NCBI GenBank assembly: GCA_020638905.1
Contig: JACKHP010000008.1
Coordinates: 127,704-191,703 of the forward strand
Source: Planctomycetota bacterium
Lineage (GTDB): Bacteria > Planctomycetota > B15-G4
Length of the DNA: 64,000 nt
Direction of reading: 5' to 3'
Shown here: positions 25,693 to 34,464 of the stretch, in pieces
Position numbering within the stretch: position 1 is the stretch's first letter
Layout of the letters: each line of letters begins with the position of its first letter
Notes under the pieces: model-generated
Seen by the model: the letters and a program-made list of their open reading frames with translations, nothing else
The model's database searches: none
Told to the model about the DNA's origin: nothing
Made by a program: the position numbers and the translations under genes

Positions 25693-26067
25693 ATGCCGTC
25701 CGTCCGTCCCCTGTCGCCCGAGGCCTGCGCGCGCGTGATCGCGATCGTGCGGCCGTTCCTGCTCGACGAGGTGATCGAGGCGCTGCTGCCGCTCGGCGTG
25801 CACGACGTGCTCATCCAGCAGGTGCGCGGCTACGGACGCCAGAAGTCGCACCTCGAGTTCTACGGGCACGACGACTTCCAGGGCGGCTTCCTGCCCAAGG
25901 TGCGGCTCGAGTTCGTGGTCGACGGCGCGCGCCTGTCCGACGTGATCGCCGCCGTGCGCAAGGGCGCGCACACGGGACGCATCGGCGACGGCAAGATCTT
26001 CGTCCACGCGCTGCACGCGGTGCGCGAGTGCGACGTCGCGCCCGCCGCGGCCGAGGACGCGCGATGA
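25693..26067 (+). CDS. P-II family nitrogen regulatory protein (GlnB/GlnK-like)
   Basis: P-II proteins are trimers that sense ATP/ADP and 2-oxoglutarate and control nitrogen and carbon enzymes. The 124-residue product has the T-loop region GYGRQKSHLEFYGHDDFQGGFLPKV and the nucleotide-binding B-loop HTGRIGDGKIFV. The T-loop tyrosine that GlnD uridylylates in enteric GlnB (AEYVVDFLPK context) aligns with Phe in DDFQGGFLPK, so classical uridylylation is unlikely. It overlaps the XdhC-like gene by ATGA, an uncommon partner; no amtB or glnA is nearby. A leaderless promoter precedes it. Confidence 0.85.
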   Translation: MPSVRPLSPEACARVIAIVRPFLLDEVIEALLPLGVHDVLIQQVRGYGRQKSHLEFYGHDDFQGGFLPKVRLEFVVDGARLSDVIAAVRKGAHTGRIGDGKIFVHALHAVRECDVAPAAAEDAR

Positions 26068-26960
26068 GCGCGCACGACGTGTGGGAGGAGATCGTCGCCT
26101 GCCGGCGGCGCGGCGAACCCGCAGCGCTGGCCACGATCGTGTCCACCCTCGGCTCGACGCCGGGGAAGGACCCGATGAAGATGCTCGTGCGCGGCGACGG
26201 CACGTTCGTCGGCTCGGTGGGCGGCGGTTGCCTCGAGGCCGAGGTCTGGGAGCACGCGCGCGACGTGATGCGCACGCTGCGTCCCATGACCGTCTCGTTC
26301 ACGCTCACCGAGGAGCGCTACCCCGACAGCGGTCTCATCTGCGGAGGCACCGTGACCGTGTTCATCGAGCCCGTGACCGCGCCCTCGCTGCACGTCTTCG
26401 GCGCCGGGCACGTGGGACGCGCCACGGCGCGCCTGGCCGCCGAGTCGGGCCTGCGCGTGCTCGCGTACGACGACCGTCCCGACATGCTGTCCGACGACGT
26501 GCCCGACGGCGTGCGCGCCGTCCCCGGCGACTGGGAGGATTCGGTCGCGGCGGCGAAGCTCGGCGAGCTCGACTTCGTGGTCGTCGTGACGCGCGGGCAC
26601 CACGACGACGAGCGCGTGCTGCGCGCGCTCGCCGCGTCCGGCGCGACCCCGCGCTTCCTGGGCATGATCGGCAGCAAGGCCAAGCGCGCCGTGCTGCTCG
26701 AGCGGCTGGCGAACGACGGCGTCCCGAAAGACTGGCTCGCGCGCATCGTCTCGCCGGTGGGACTGCCCATCGGCGCGCGCACGGCGCCCGAGATCGCGGT
26801 CTCGATCGTGGCCCAGATCATCAGCGAGGTGCGCGGCGGCGGGATGGGCGGCGAGTCAGAGCGCAGGCAGCGTGCGTCCCGTGCCGGCGACGGCGGCGCC
26901 GGCGACGACGAGACCTCAAGACGGCACCCCGGCACGCCGACCGGGGCCGAGCGCACCTGA
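26064..26960 (+). CDS. XdhC/CoxI family protein
   Basis: XdhC-type proteins bind molybdenum cofactor and help mature or insert it into xanthine dehydrogenase-like enzymes. The 298-residue product has the N-terminal GSTPGKDPMKMLV and GSVGGGCLEAEV motifs, a CGGTV segment, and a Rossmann C-terminal domain (LHVFGAGHVGRATARLAAESG; FLGMIGSKAKRAVL). The last 30 residues are low-complexity Gly/Arg/Asp and look disordered. No molybdo-hydroxylase genes are in the window, so its client is elsewhere. It is translationally coupled to the P-II gene. Confidence 0.85.
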   Translation: MSAHDVWEEIVACRRRGEPAALATIVSTLGSTPGKDPMKMLVRGDGTFVGSVGGGCLEAEVWEHARDVMRTLRPMTVSFTLTEERYPDSGLICGGTVTVFIEPVTAPSLHVFGAGHVGRATARLAAESGLRVLAYDDRPDMLSDDVPDGVRAVPGDWEDSVAAAKLGELDFVVVVTRGHHDDERVLRALAASGATPRFLGMIGSKAKRAVLLERLANDGVPKDWLARIVSPVGLPIGARTAPEIAVSIVAQIISEVRGGGMGGESERRQRASRAGDGGAGDDETSRRHPGTPTGAERT

Positions 26961-27223
26961 CGGCCCGCACGCCCGCCGCGGCGCGACCCCGGGGCAGCGC
27001 GCGAAGCAGCGGTCGAGGACCGCGCCAAGCCTCTCCAGGGCTCCGGGCGCGGGCTCGAGCGCCGCGCCGGCCGTGAGCCCCGCCCGTCCGGGTCTTCGCC
27101 CCCCGGGCGCTCGCCTTGCCCCCCGCGCCGCTCGCCAGTAACCTCTGCGCGTTTCGGGTCTATCCTCCGGGGCCACCGCGTCCCGGCCCCCCGACCCGAC
27201 GCCGCCTCGCCAGGGAGTCTCCG

Positions 27224-28333
27224 GTGAAGTCCAGCCTGCTGCTCACCCCGCTCGTCACCCTCCTGCTGGCCACCACGCTGCTGGCCGACACCATCTCGCT
27301 GCGCGACGGCAAGGAGCTCACCGGCGTGGTGGTCGAGAAGGAGACCTTCAAGGAGGTCTCCTACAAGAAGGGCCGCGTGAACCAGACCGTGGCGAGCAAC
27401 GACGTGCGCTCGATCTCGTACGGCCGCACGTCGAAGGAATACCAGGACGGCATGACCGCGCTCGAGAACGGAGAGAACCTCGCGGCCGCCTCGAACTTCC
27501 TGGCCGCCGCCGAGGACGAGGACCTTCCCGACCACGTGCGGGCCTCCGCCTACGCCGAGACCGGCGACGCGCTGCTGGCCGCCAACGACTACGCCAGCGC
27601 GCTCAAGTACTACGACGCCCTGCTGTCCACCTTCAAGGACACCCGCCATCTCGCGCGTGCGCTGAACGGACGCGGCAAGGCGCTGTTCTTCATGCGTGAC
27701 TTCGCCGCCGCGAAGGAGGCCTTCGACAAGCTGGCCTCCGAGGCGTCGTCGAAGGGGCTGGGCCAGCGCTGGGGACTCGAGGGCGAGTTCTACTCGCTGT
27801 GGGCCAGCGAGGCCGATCCGAAGACCGCCAAGGGCAAGGACTTCGTCGCCGCCTACAAGGCGCTGCGCGACCAGGCTGCCTCGGTCGACCCGGGCCTCGC
27901 CAACCGCTGCGCGCTCAACATGGGCCGCGCCTACGTGCGCAAGAACGACGTCGACAGCGCCGAGAGGATCTTCCAGGAGATCATCGACAAGCGCCTCGGC
28001 ACCGACGCCGAGGTGGTCGCCGGGGCCTACAACGGCCGCGGCGAATGCGCCTTCGCGCACGCCCTCGCCTACGTCAAGGACGAGCGCCGCAAGAGCGACG
28101 CGATCGACGCCTTCAAGGAGGCGCGCCTCGACTTCCTGCGCGTGTACGTCAGCTACAAGGGCGTCGAGCGCGAGCAGCCCGAAGCGCTCTACATGGCCGG
28201 CCAGTGCTTCCTGAACCTGGCCGCGATCGACGAGACCGAGACCGAGGCCGAGTTCCAGGGCCGCGTCATGCTCAAGCGCCTCAAGGACGGCTACCCGCTC
28301 TCCGAGCAGGCGAAGAAGGTCGAGGGAGCCTGA
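27224..28333 (+). CDS. Exported tetratricopeptide-repeat protein
   Basis: The 369-residue product has a signal peptide (LLLTPLVTLLLATTLLA) and a short beta-rich N-terminal segment (DTISLRDGKELTGVVVEKE, residues 22-60). TPR-like helices fill the rest (AYAETGDALLAANDYASALKYYDALL, ARALNGRGKALFFMRDFAAAKEAF). I chose GTG 27224 because AGGGAG lies 6 bases upstream and the signal peptide then starts correctly; the frame is open further back. It is probably a periplasmic scaffold, with unknown partners. The following acyltransferase gene begins 16 bases later. TATCCT at 27161 is a candidate -10. Confidence 0.75.
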   Translation: MKSSLLLTPLVTLLLATTLLADTISLRDGKELTGVVVEKETFKEVSYKKGRVNQTVASNDVRSISYGRTSKEYQDGMTALENGENLAAASNFLAAAEDEDLPDHVRASAYAETGDALLAANDYASALKYYDALLSTFKDTRHLARALNGRGKALFFMRDFAAAKEAFDKLASEASSKGLGQRWGLEGEFYSLWASEADPKTAKGKDFVAAYKALRDQAASVDPGLANRCALNMGRAYVRKNDVDSAERIFQEIIDKRLGTDAEVVAGAYNGRGECAFAHALAYVKDERRKSDAIDAFKEARLDFLRVYVSYKGVEREQPEALYMAGQCFLNLAAIDETETEAEFQGRVMLKRLKDGYPLSEQAKKVEGA

Positions 28334-28349
28334 CGCGCTCGGCGCGCCC

Positions 28350-29015
28350 ATGAGCGTCGGGCGTGTGCGCGTCCATCCGCTCGAGCCCACCGGGCCGCTC
28401 GAGGACCTGCTGCACGGCGCGGTGACGCTCTCGCTGCGCACCCTGCTGCGCACGCTGTGGCGCGTCTCGTGCGCCGACGTCCCGACGCTGGGCGCGGGAC
28501 CGTCGATCCTGGCGCCGAACCACCGCTCCTTCCTCGACCCGATCGTCGTCGGCTCGATGCTCGAGGAGCGCATCACGTTCATGATGACGGCCAAGTACTA
28601 CGATCGTCCGGGGCTGCGGCGCTTCTTCCGCATGGAGCGCTGCCTGGTCGTCGAGACCGACGGCGACAACCGGCGCGTGCTGCGTGACGCGAAGGCCGTG
28701 CTCGACGCCGGACGTCACCTGTGCATCTTCCCCGAGGGCGCCATCTCGCCCGACGGACGCCTGCAGCCGCCGCAACTCGGGGTGGCGTGGCTCGCGCGTC
28801 GCACGGGCGCGCCGGTGTTCCCGATCTTCCTCGGCGGGACGCGCGAGGCGCTGCCGCGCGGCGCCTGGGTGCCGCGCTTCCCTCGCGTCACGATGCGCGT
28901 CGGCGGGCCGCTCTCGATCACCGAGTACGCGGCGGGGCGCGCGGGCGACGAGCGCTTCTCGCACGCCGTGATGACGTCCATCGCGCGGCTCGGACGCACG
29001 CCCGCGCGGCGCTAG
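28350..29015 (+). CDS. Lysophospholipid acyltransferase (PlsC family)
   Basis: Transfers an acyl group to lysophosphatidate or a similar acceptor at the membrane. The 221-residue product contains the HX4D catalytic motif NHRSFLDPIV near residue 55. It also has FPEGAISPDG near residue 130, the counterpart of the EGTRS substrate-binding motif, and PVFPIFLGGTREALP near residue 152. Length fits the family. It lies 16 bases after the TPR gene and is likely co-transcribed. The exact acceptor lipid is uncertain. Confidence 0.85.
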   Translation: MSVGRVRVHPLEPTGPLEDLLHGAVTLSLRTLLRTLWRVSCADVPTLGAGPSILAPNHRSFLDPIVVGSMLEERITFMMTAKYYDRPGLRRFFRMERCLVVETDGDNRRVLRDAKAVLDAGRHLCIFPEGAISPDGRLQPPQLGVAWLARRTGAPVFPIFLGGTREALPRGAWVPRFPRVTMRVGGPLSITEYAAGRAGDERFSHAVMTSIARLGRTPARR

Positions 29016-29205
29016 GTCGCGCGCCTGCCTGCGCGCCGGCGCGCTCGCGACGCGTCGCTCCGCGGCAGCGCCACGTACGGATTCGCCGTGCGCGTTATCC
29101 GTGCGCGCGGTCGGGCATCCCACGCACCGCCTGCCACGCGCAGCGCCGCGACCGCGCGCGGGGAGACGCGCGACGCGATCCGTCCCCGAGCGCGGAGACC
29201 GCACC

Positions 29206-29754
29206 ATGACGTTCCTCACCGATGTCCTCGACGACTCGTTGCTGCGACGGCTCTCGTCGTTCGCACGGCGCTTCGTGTCCGACGCCCACGATGCCGACGA
29301 CGTCGCGCAGGAGGCGCTGCTGCGCGCCGCGCGCAGCGACACGTCGCCGCGGCACCCCGAACGCACCGAGGCGTGGCTGTTCCGCATCTGCCGCCACGCG
29401 GCGATCGACCACGTGCGTTCGCGCCGGGTCCGTCGCGCCGTGTGGATGGAACTGCCCGGCGACGCACCGGAGCCCGCGTCCGGCGCACGCGGCGTGCTCG
29501 ACGCGCGGGGCGCGCGTGACGCGCACGACGACGGGTCGGACCGCCTCGGGGGCGGCCAGGACGCGGCCTCCGACTGGCGGCCCCTGTCCGGCGAGCTCGC
29601 GCGCCTGCCGGCGCACCAGCGTCTGCTCATGGTGCTGCACTACGAGCGCACCTTGCCCCAGGCCGCCCTGTGCCGCATGACGGGCCTCTCGCCGTCGGCG
29701 CTGCGCGTCCGGCTGTACCGCGCGCGGCTGGCCCTCGGCATCGAGCCCGGCTGA
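29206..29754 (+). CDS. ECF-type RNA polymerase sigma factor
   Basis: The 182-residue product has region sigma2 (FARRFVSDAHDADDVAQEALLRAAR, then WLFRICRHAAIDHVRSRR). An Ala/Asp/Gly-rich linker of about 45 residues leads to region sigma4 (LARLPAHQRLLMVLHYERTLPQAALCRMTGLSPSALRVRLYRARL). ATG 29206 follows a GGAG element. No anti-sigma gene is adjacent. The next gene on the same strand, 240 bases on, encodes a sugar-phosphate transferase-like protein. Confidence 0.85.
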   Translation: MTFLTDVLDDSLLRRLSSFARRFVSDAHDADDVAQEALLRAARSDTSPRHPERTEAWLFRICRHAAIDHVRSRRVRRAVWMELPGDAPEPASGARGVLDARGARDAHDDGSDRLGGGQDAASDWRPLSGELARLPAHQRLLMVLHYERTLPQAALCRMTGLSPSALRVRLYRARLALGIEPG

Positions 29755-29993
29755 CGGCGGAGGCCCGGCGAGGGCCGAGGCCAGGGTCCGTTCCAGATTC
29801 CGAGGCGTGGCGGAGGGCCTCGGACGGGGTGCCCCGGGGGAGCGCGGGCCGCGCTCGCGCCGGCCCTCTCGAGAGGCTCTCGGTGGGGCGAAAACAGACC
29901 GCCGAACGGGGTCAAGCAACACATCGACCGCTGTCGATAGGCCCTGTCAGTCCTCTCGGACGGCCCTCGTCCAGCGGTCGGAGTCTCTCTCGC

Positions 29994-31265
29994 ATGCATC
30001 CCTCCACCCGACGCGCGAAGCGCTGCCTCGATGTGGTCGTCTCGACCGCGGGGCTGCTGCTGGGGCTGCCGTTGCTGCCGCCGATCGCCCTGGCGATCAA
30101 GCTCACCTCGCGCGGCCCCGTGCTGCACCGCTCCGCGCGGGTGGGCGTCCAGCGGCGCGACGGCGGATCGCGGCCCCACGGCGGGCAGCGCCTGCACGAC
30201 GTGCGCGGACGGCTCTTCATGCAGCTCCGCTTCCGTGTGCTCGGCAGCCGCGTGCGAGCCCGCGTGCGTCCCGGCGAGCACCCGCGGCTCACGCTGGTGG
30301 GCAAGCTGCTGCGTCGCACGGGACTCGAGGGCTGGCCGCAGCTCCTGAACGTGCTCACGGGACGCATGAGCCTCGTCGGTCCGCGGCCGGTGCCGCCGAC
30401 GTGCGTCGAGCGCCTCGAACGCGAGGGCATCGCGGCGCGCGTGCCGACGGGTCGCGTGCGTCCCGGGATGTTCGGTCTCACGCAGCTCAGCTGGGAGCGT
30501 CCCGAGACGTTCTTCGCCAGCCTGTGCGAGCGGCTCGTGTTCGACCGGCACTACCTGCGCCGGATCGAGGCCGCCTCGCCCACGACCATGCTGCTGCTCG
30601 ACCTGTCGATCATGACGGCGTGCATCGTGCGCCACCTGCGTCCCGCCGCGCCCGGCGGACGCGACGTGATCCGCATCACGTACCCGGCGCGCTTCGGCCA
30701 GCTCGACCTCGACCCCGCCGAGTTGGCCGAGCGGCGTCCCGGCGAGTTCGGCTCGGAGGTCGTGCGCGAGCCGGACGGCACGCTCACCGCGTGGTGGTAT
30801 CCGCCGCGCAGGCGGCCGGTCGAGCTGCCCGCGCCCGACGGCAACCTCGTGGCGTCGCTCTCCGACTCGGTGCGCCGGCGCGCGGCGGGCGTGCTCGTGC
30901 TCGACAAGGCGCTGCGTCCGTCGGGACGTCCCGGCGTCGACGAGCTGGCGCTCGAGCTCCCGCGTGGGCTGCATGACCTGCACGCCGTGTGCGAGCACCT
31001 CGAACCGCTCTGGACGGCCCTGGCCGAGCGCGCGTCCGACCCGGCCTTCGCGACCACGATGACCGTGCTGCTCGTCGATGGCCTGGCCACCGCCGCGCGC
31101 CTCGATCCCGTCACCCGCGGGACACCGCGTCCGCAGGCGCTGCGGGCCTCGGTGCGCATCGCCTCGTCGGAGGTGCGGCTCGAGCTGGGAGAGGCCACCG
31201 ACCTCGACCCGGTGGTGGGCTTCGACCCCGAGCTGCTGGCCGCCGGAGAGGCGCTCACCGCCTGA
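29994..31265 (+). CDS. Divergent bacterial sugar transferase with long C-terminal extension
   Basis: The first 215 or so residues match the phosphoglycosyl transferase (WcaJ/PglC-type) catalytic domain. They include an N-terminal basic/hydrophobic segment (KRCLDVVVSTAGLLLGLPLLPPIALA), LTLVGKLLRRTGLEGWPQLLNVL and TGRMSLVGPRPVPP. The catalytic Asp-Glu dyad of the family (SLDELPQ) reads GLEGWPQ here, so the dyad is altered. The upstream KFRSM-like motif reads LRFRVLG. Residues about 225-423 form an extra domain I do not recognise. The protein may be inactive, regulatory, or use altered chemistry. Start ATG 29994 has only a weak ribosome site. Confidence 0.65.
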   Translation: MHPSTRRAKRCLDVVVSTAGLLLGLPLLPPIALAIKLTSRGPVLHRSARVGVQRRDGGSRPHGGQRLHDVRGRLFMQLRFRVLGSRVRARVRPGEHPRLTLVGKLLRRTGLEGWPQLLNVLTGRMSLVGPRPVPPTCVERLEREGIAARVPTGRVRPGMFGLTQLSWERPETFFASLCERLVFDRHYLRRIEAASPTTMLLLDLSIMTACIVRHLRPAAPGGRDVIRITYPARFGQLDLDPAELAERRPGEFGSEVVREPDGTLTAWWYPPRRRPVELPAPDGNLVASLSDSVRRRAAGVLVLDKALRPSGRPGVDELALELPRGLHDLHAVCEHLEPLWTALAERASDPAFATTMTVLLVDGLATAARLDPVTRGTPRPQALRASVRIASSEVRLELGEATDLDPVVGFDPELLAAGEALTA

Positions 31266-31323
31266 CGAGCGGGCGGCCCCCGGCCTTCCCCTGCATGGCC
31301 TCCGTGCGCACAATGCGCGTCCC

Positions 31324-32976
31324 ATGCGCCTCCCTTCCTCCTACGACGCCCGCGACAAGTCGGCCAAGGCGTCCCGCAACGTCTACGCCAAGGTCCTCGA
31401 GCTGTACGAGAGCCAGGCGGCGGTCCTGCACGAGGGAGGTGGCAAGGACGCCGTCGCCCGCCAGCACAAGAAGGGACGCCTGACCGCTCGCGAGCGCATC
31501 GCGCTGCTGCTCGACGAGGGCACCGAGCTGCTCGAGACCGGCCTCTACGCCGCCTGGGAGATGTACGACGAGTGGGGTGGCGTGCCCTGCGCGGGCGTCG
31601 TGACCGGCGTCGGACGGGTGCACGGGCGCGAGTTCATGATCATCGCGAACGACGCCACGGTGAAGGCCGGCGCGTTCTTCCCGATGACGGCCAAGAAGGT
31701 CATCCGCAACCAGAACATCGCCATCGAGAACCGGCTGCCGGTGATCTACCTGGTCGACTCGGCCGGCGTGTTCCTCCCGCTGCAGGACGAGGTCTTCCCC
31801 GACCAGGACGACTTCGGGCGCGTGTTCCGCAACAACGCCGTGCTCTCGGCCATGGGCGTCCCGCAGATCGCGGCGGTCATGGGCTCGTGCGTGGCCGGCG
31901 GCGCGTACCTGCCGGTGATGTGCGACACGCTGCTCATGACCGAGGGTTCGGGCATGTTCCTCGGCGGACCGGCGCTCGTGAAGGCCGCCATCGGCGAGAA
32001 GGCCGACGCCGAGGAGCTGGGCGGCGCGATGATGCACGCGTCGGTGAGCGGGACGGTCGACTTCCGCGAGCCCGACGAAGAGAGCTGTCTCGCGCGCATC
32101 CGCTCGATCGTGTCGAAGATGGGGCCGCGTCCGAAGGCGCCCTTCGACCGCCAGCGTCCCAAGAAGCCGAAGTTCGACCCCGCCGAGCTGGCCGGCATCG
32201 TCTCGATGGACGCGCAGAAGGCGTACGACGTGCGCGAGGTCATCGCACGCCTCGCCGACGACAGCGACTTCGACGAGTACCGCGCCGACTACGGCAAGAC
32301 GATCGTGACCGGCTTCGCGCGCATCGGCGGCTGGGCCGTGGGCATCGTCGCGAACCAGAAGCTCAACCAGCCCAGCAAGAAGCGCGGCGTCGAGTTCGGC
32401 GGCGTGATCTACGTCGAGAGCGCCGAGAAGGCCGCGCGCTTCGTGATGGACTGCAACGCCAACCGCATCCCGCTCGTGTTCCTGCACGACGTGAACGGGT
32501 TCATGGTGGGCACCGAGTCCGAGCAGGCCGGCATCATCCGTGCCGGCGCGAAGCTCGTGAACGCCGTGAGCAACTCGGTGGTGCCGAAGATCTCGGTCAT
32601 CCTGGGCGGCAGCTTCGGCGCGGGGCACTACGCGATGTGCGGCAAGGCCTACGACCCGCGCTTCCTGTTCGCGTGGCCGTCGGCGCGCTACGCGGTCATG
32701 TCGGGCGACGCGGCGGCCAAGACGCTGGTCGACATCCGCGAGGCACAGCTCAAGAAGCAGGGACAGCAGATCGACGCCGCGACGCACGAGGCGCTGCTCA
32801 AGGACACCAAGGCGCGCTACACGAAGGCGCTCGATCCGCGCTACGCCGCGGCGCGCCTGTGGTGCGACGCGATCATCCGTCCGCAGGACACGCGCGAGGC
32901 CGTGGCGCGGGCGCTCGAGGTGGCCGCGCACGATTCCGAGCTGCGATCGTTCCGCACGGGCGTGCTGCAGTGCTGA
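31324..32976 (+). CDS. Acyl-CoA carboxylase carboxyltransferase (beta) subunit, methylcrotonyl-CoA type
   Basis: Transfers carboxybiotin CO2 to an acyl-CoA. The 550-residue product has the two crotonase-like halves of carboxyltransferases, with GSCVAGGAYLPVMCD near residue 195 and a second oxyanion region ILGGSFGAGHYAMCGKAYDPRF near residue 425. The pattern (KKVIRNQNIAIENRLPVIYLVDSAGVFLP) fits the methylcrotonyl/geranyl-CoA group. It sits 49 bases before an HMG-CoA lyase gene, which supports leucine breakdown. The biotin carboxylase/carrier alpha subunit is not in the window. Confidence 0.85.
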   Translation: MRLPSSYDARDKSAKASRNVYAKVLELYESQAAVLHEGGGKDAVARQHKKGRLTARERIALLLDEGTELLETGLYAAWEMYDEWGGVPCAGVVTGVGRVHGREFMIIANDATVKAGAFFPMTAKKVIRNQNIAIENRLPVIYLVDSAGVFLPLQDEVFPDQDDFGRVFRNNAVLSAMGVPQIAAVMGSCVAGGAYLPVMCDTLLMTEGSGMFLGGPALVKAAIGEKADAEELGGAMMHASVSGTVDFREPDEESCLARIRSIVSKMGPRPKAPFDRQRPKKPKFDPAELAGIVSMDAQKAYDVREVIARLADDSDFDEYRADYGKTIVTGFARIGGWAVGIVANQKLNQPSKKRGVEFGGVIYVESAEKAARFVMDCNANRIPLVFLHDVNGFMVGTESEQAGIIRAGAKLVNAVSNSVVPKISVILGGSFGAGHYAMCGKAYDPRFLFAWPSARYAVMSGDAAAKTLVDIREAQLKKQGQQIDAATHEALLKDTKARYTKALDPRYAAARLWCDAIIRPQDTREAVARALEVAAHDSELRSFRTGVLQC

Positions 32977-33025
32977 CGCGCGGGCGCGACGCACGCGGCG
33001 CGACGGGCGCGTCGGAGGGCTGACG

Positions 33026-33880
33026 ATGGGCGAGACCGTGCACGTCACCGAGACGCTGCGCGATGCGTGGCAGGGTCTGCCGCGCGTCGTCCCGACGGCC
33101 GACAAGATCGCCTTCGCCCAGCGGCTGCTCGATCTCGGCTTCCGCTCGATCGACATCGGGTCGTTCGTCTCGCCGCGCGCCGTCCCGGCGATGGCCGACA
33201 CGGGCGACGTCGTGGCCGCGCTGCACGTGCCCGAGGGCGCGCGACTCACGGCGCTGGTGGCCAACGAGAAGGGGCTCGAGCGCCTGCTCGCGGCGCCGGG
33301 CATCGACGAGGTGCTCTTCCCGTTCTCGCTCTCCGACACCTTCCAGCGGCGCAACACGCGCTGCAGTCGCGACGAGGCCGCGCGCACGCTCGACGTCGTC
33401 TGTCGCGACGCGACCGCGGCCGGACGGCGCGTGTACGCCACGATCTCGATGGCCTTCGGCAACGACGAGGGCGACCCGTGGAGTCCCGAGGAGGTGGCCG
33501 ACTGGACGGGCCGCCTGTTCGCGATCGGAGTTCACGAGGTGGGTCTGGCCGACACGACCGCCCAGGCCGACCCGTCCCGCGTCGCGCAGGTGCTCGGCGT
33601 CGTCGTCGCCACCACGGGACGCATGCCGTCGCTGCACCTGCACGCCACCGCCCGGACACAACAGGCGCTCGTCGATGCGTCGCTCGACGCGGGCTGCCGC
33701 GCCTTCGACTCGGCGCTCGGCGGCCTCGGCGGGTGCCAGTTCGCGCGCGGTCCCGAGTCGAACGTCTCGACGCTCGCACTCGCCCGCCGGCTCGTCGATC
33801 GCGGATTCGAGGTCGCGCTGCCGCTCGACCGGCTCGACGAACTCGACTCCGCCGCGCGCGCGCTCGCGGCGGGGGCCTGA
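33026..33880 (+). CDS. Hydroxymethylglutaryl-CoA lyase-like enzyme
   Basis: Cleaves HMG-CoA to acetyl-CoA and acetoacetate, the last step of leucine catabolism. The 284-residue TIM-barrel product has the catalytic Arg-Asp in ETLRDAWQG near residue 12 and SFVSPRAVPAMADTGDVV near residue 47. It has the metal-binding HxH in LHLHAT (the usual aspartate after the HxH is Ala) and the cysteine loop GLGGCQFARGPESNVST near residue 233. Together with the preceding carboxyltransferase it forms a leucine/isovalerate degradation pair. The changes near the HxH leave a related lyase possible. Confidence 0.8.
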   Translation: MGETVHVTETLRDAWQGLPRVVPTADKIAFAQRLLDLGFRSIDIGSFVSPRAVPAMADTGDVVAALHVPEGARLTALVANEKGLERLLAAPGIDEVLFPFSLSDTFQRRNTRCSRDEAARTLDVVCRDATAAGRRVYATISMAFGNDEGDPWSPEEVADWTGRLFAIGVHEVGLADTTAQADPSRVAQVLGVVVATTGRMPSLHLHATARTQQALVDASLDAGCRAFDSALGGLGGCQFARGPESNVSTLALARRLVDRGFEVALPLDRLDELDSAARALAAGA

Positions 33881-33940
33881 CCTCCCCGCGACGAGATATG
33901 GTGTCGCGTCGATCTGCGTCCCTGCGCGCATTCTCCGCGC

Positions 33941-33969
33941 TTGGATCGCGGTGTCCGGGTCGGTAGCAT
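33941..33969 (+). promoter_or_regulatory. Putative sigma70-type promoter TTGGAT-N17-TAGCAT
   Basis: TTGGAT at 33941 and TAGCAT at 33964 are separated by exactly 17 bases, and they precede the small lipoprotein gene at 34037 by about 67 bases. This is the only place in the window where I see both hexamers at the ideal spacing. Confidence 0.45.
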
Positions 33970-34036
33970 CCCAGCCAGCCTGGCGGTTGGGCCGGGCTCC
34001 GTGCTCGATACGGCTTCCACTAGGAGCATTCGAATC

Positions 34037-34363
34037 ATGAAGAAGCTCACGGTCCTCGCCGGCATCGCCGGTGTCGCCCTCATGTTCCCGTCCTGCGCCA
34101 CAGTCGACTCGCCCGTTACGGGCGGACTGTTCACGAACAACGTCGGCTTCCCCGGCGACGTGGGCAACGGACAGGCTTCCCAGTCCTCCGGCATGGCCAT
34201 GGCGGAGAGCTACGTCGGCGTCTACGCCCAGGGCGATGCCAGCATCCAGGGCGCCCGCGACGCCGCCGGCAACCAGGACGGAAACATCGCGTGGGTCGAC
34301 TACCACGTGACCAGCTACTGGATCCTCTACGGCAAGTTCGAGACGCACGTCTACTTCAACTGA
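34037..34363 (+). CDS. TRL-like small lipoprotein
   Basis: The 108-residue product has a lipoprotein signal peptide (KKLTVLAGIAGVALMFPSC). Its sequence fits the TRL (tRNA-locus-associated) lipoprotein family: VDSPVTGGLFTNNVGFPGDVGNG, then GDASIQGARDAAGN and a C-terminal VDYHVTSYWILYGKFET. These proteins are small outer-membrane or periplasmic lipoproteins of unknown role. AGGAG lies 10 bases before the ATG. A very stable hairpin follows the stop, so it may often be transcribed alone. Confidence 0.75.
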   Translation: MKKLTVLAGIAGVALMFPSCATVDSPVTGGLFTNNVGFPGDVGNGQASQSSGMAMAESYVGVYAQGDASIQGARDAAGNQDGNIAWVDYHVTSYWILYGKFETHVYFN

Positions 34364-34378
34364 ACCTTGCCGTTCCGC

Positions 34379-34415
34379 GACGGCGTCCGCTCCTTCGTTC
34401 GGGGCGGGCGCCGTC
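34379..34415. terminator. 15-bp hairpin between the two lipoprotein genes
   Basis: A 15-bp stem (GACGGCGTCCGCTCC with GGGGCGGGCGCCGTC, two G-T wobbles) closes over a TTCGTTC loop, 15 bases after the TRL stop. There is no T-run. It should terminate or attenuate transcription before the next lipoprotein gene. Confidence 0.65.
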
Positions 34416-34464
34416 TGCACTTCCGCCGCCGCGCATCCGGCGCGACGGCTCGGAGCGCGACGAG

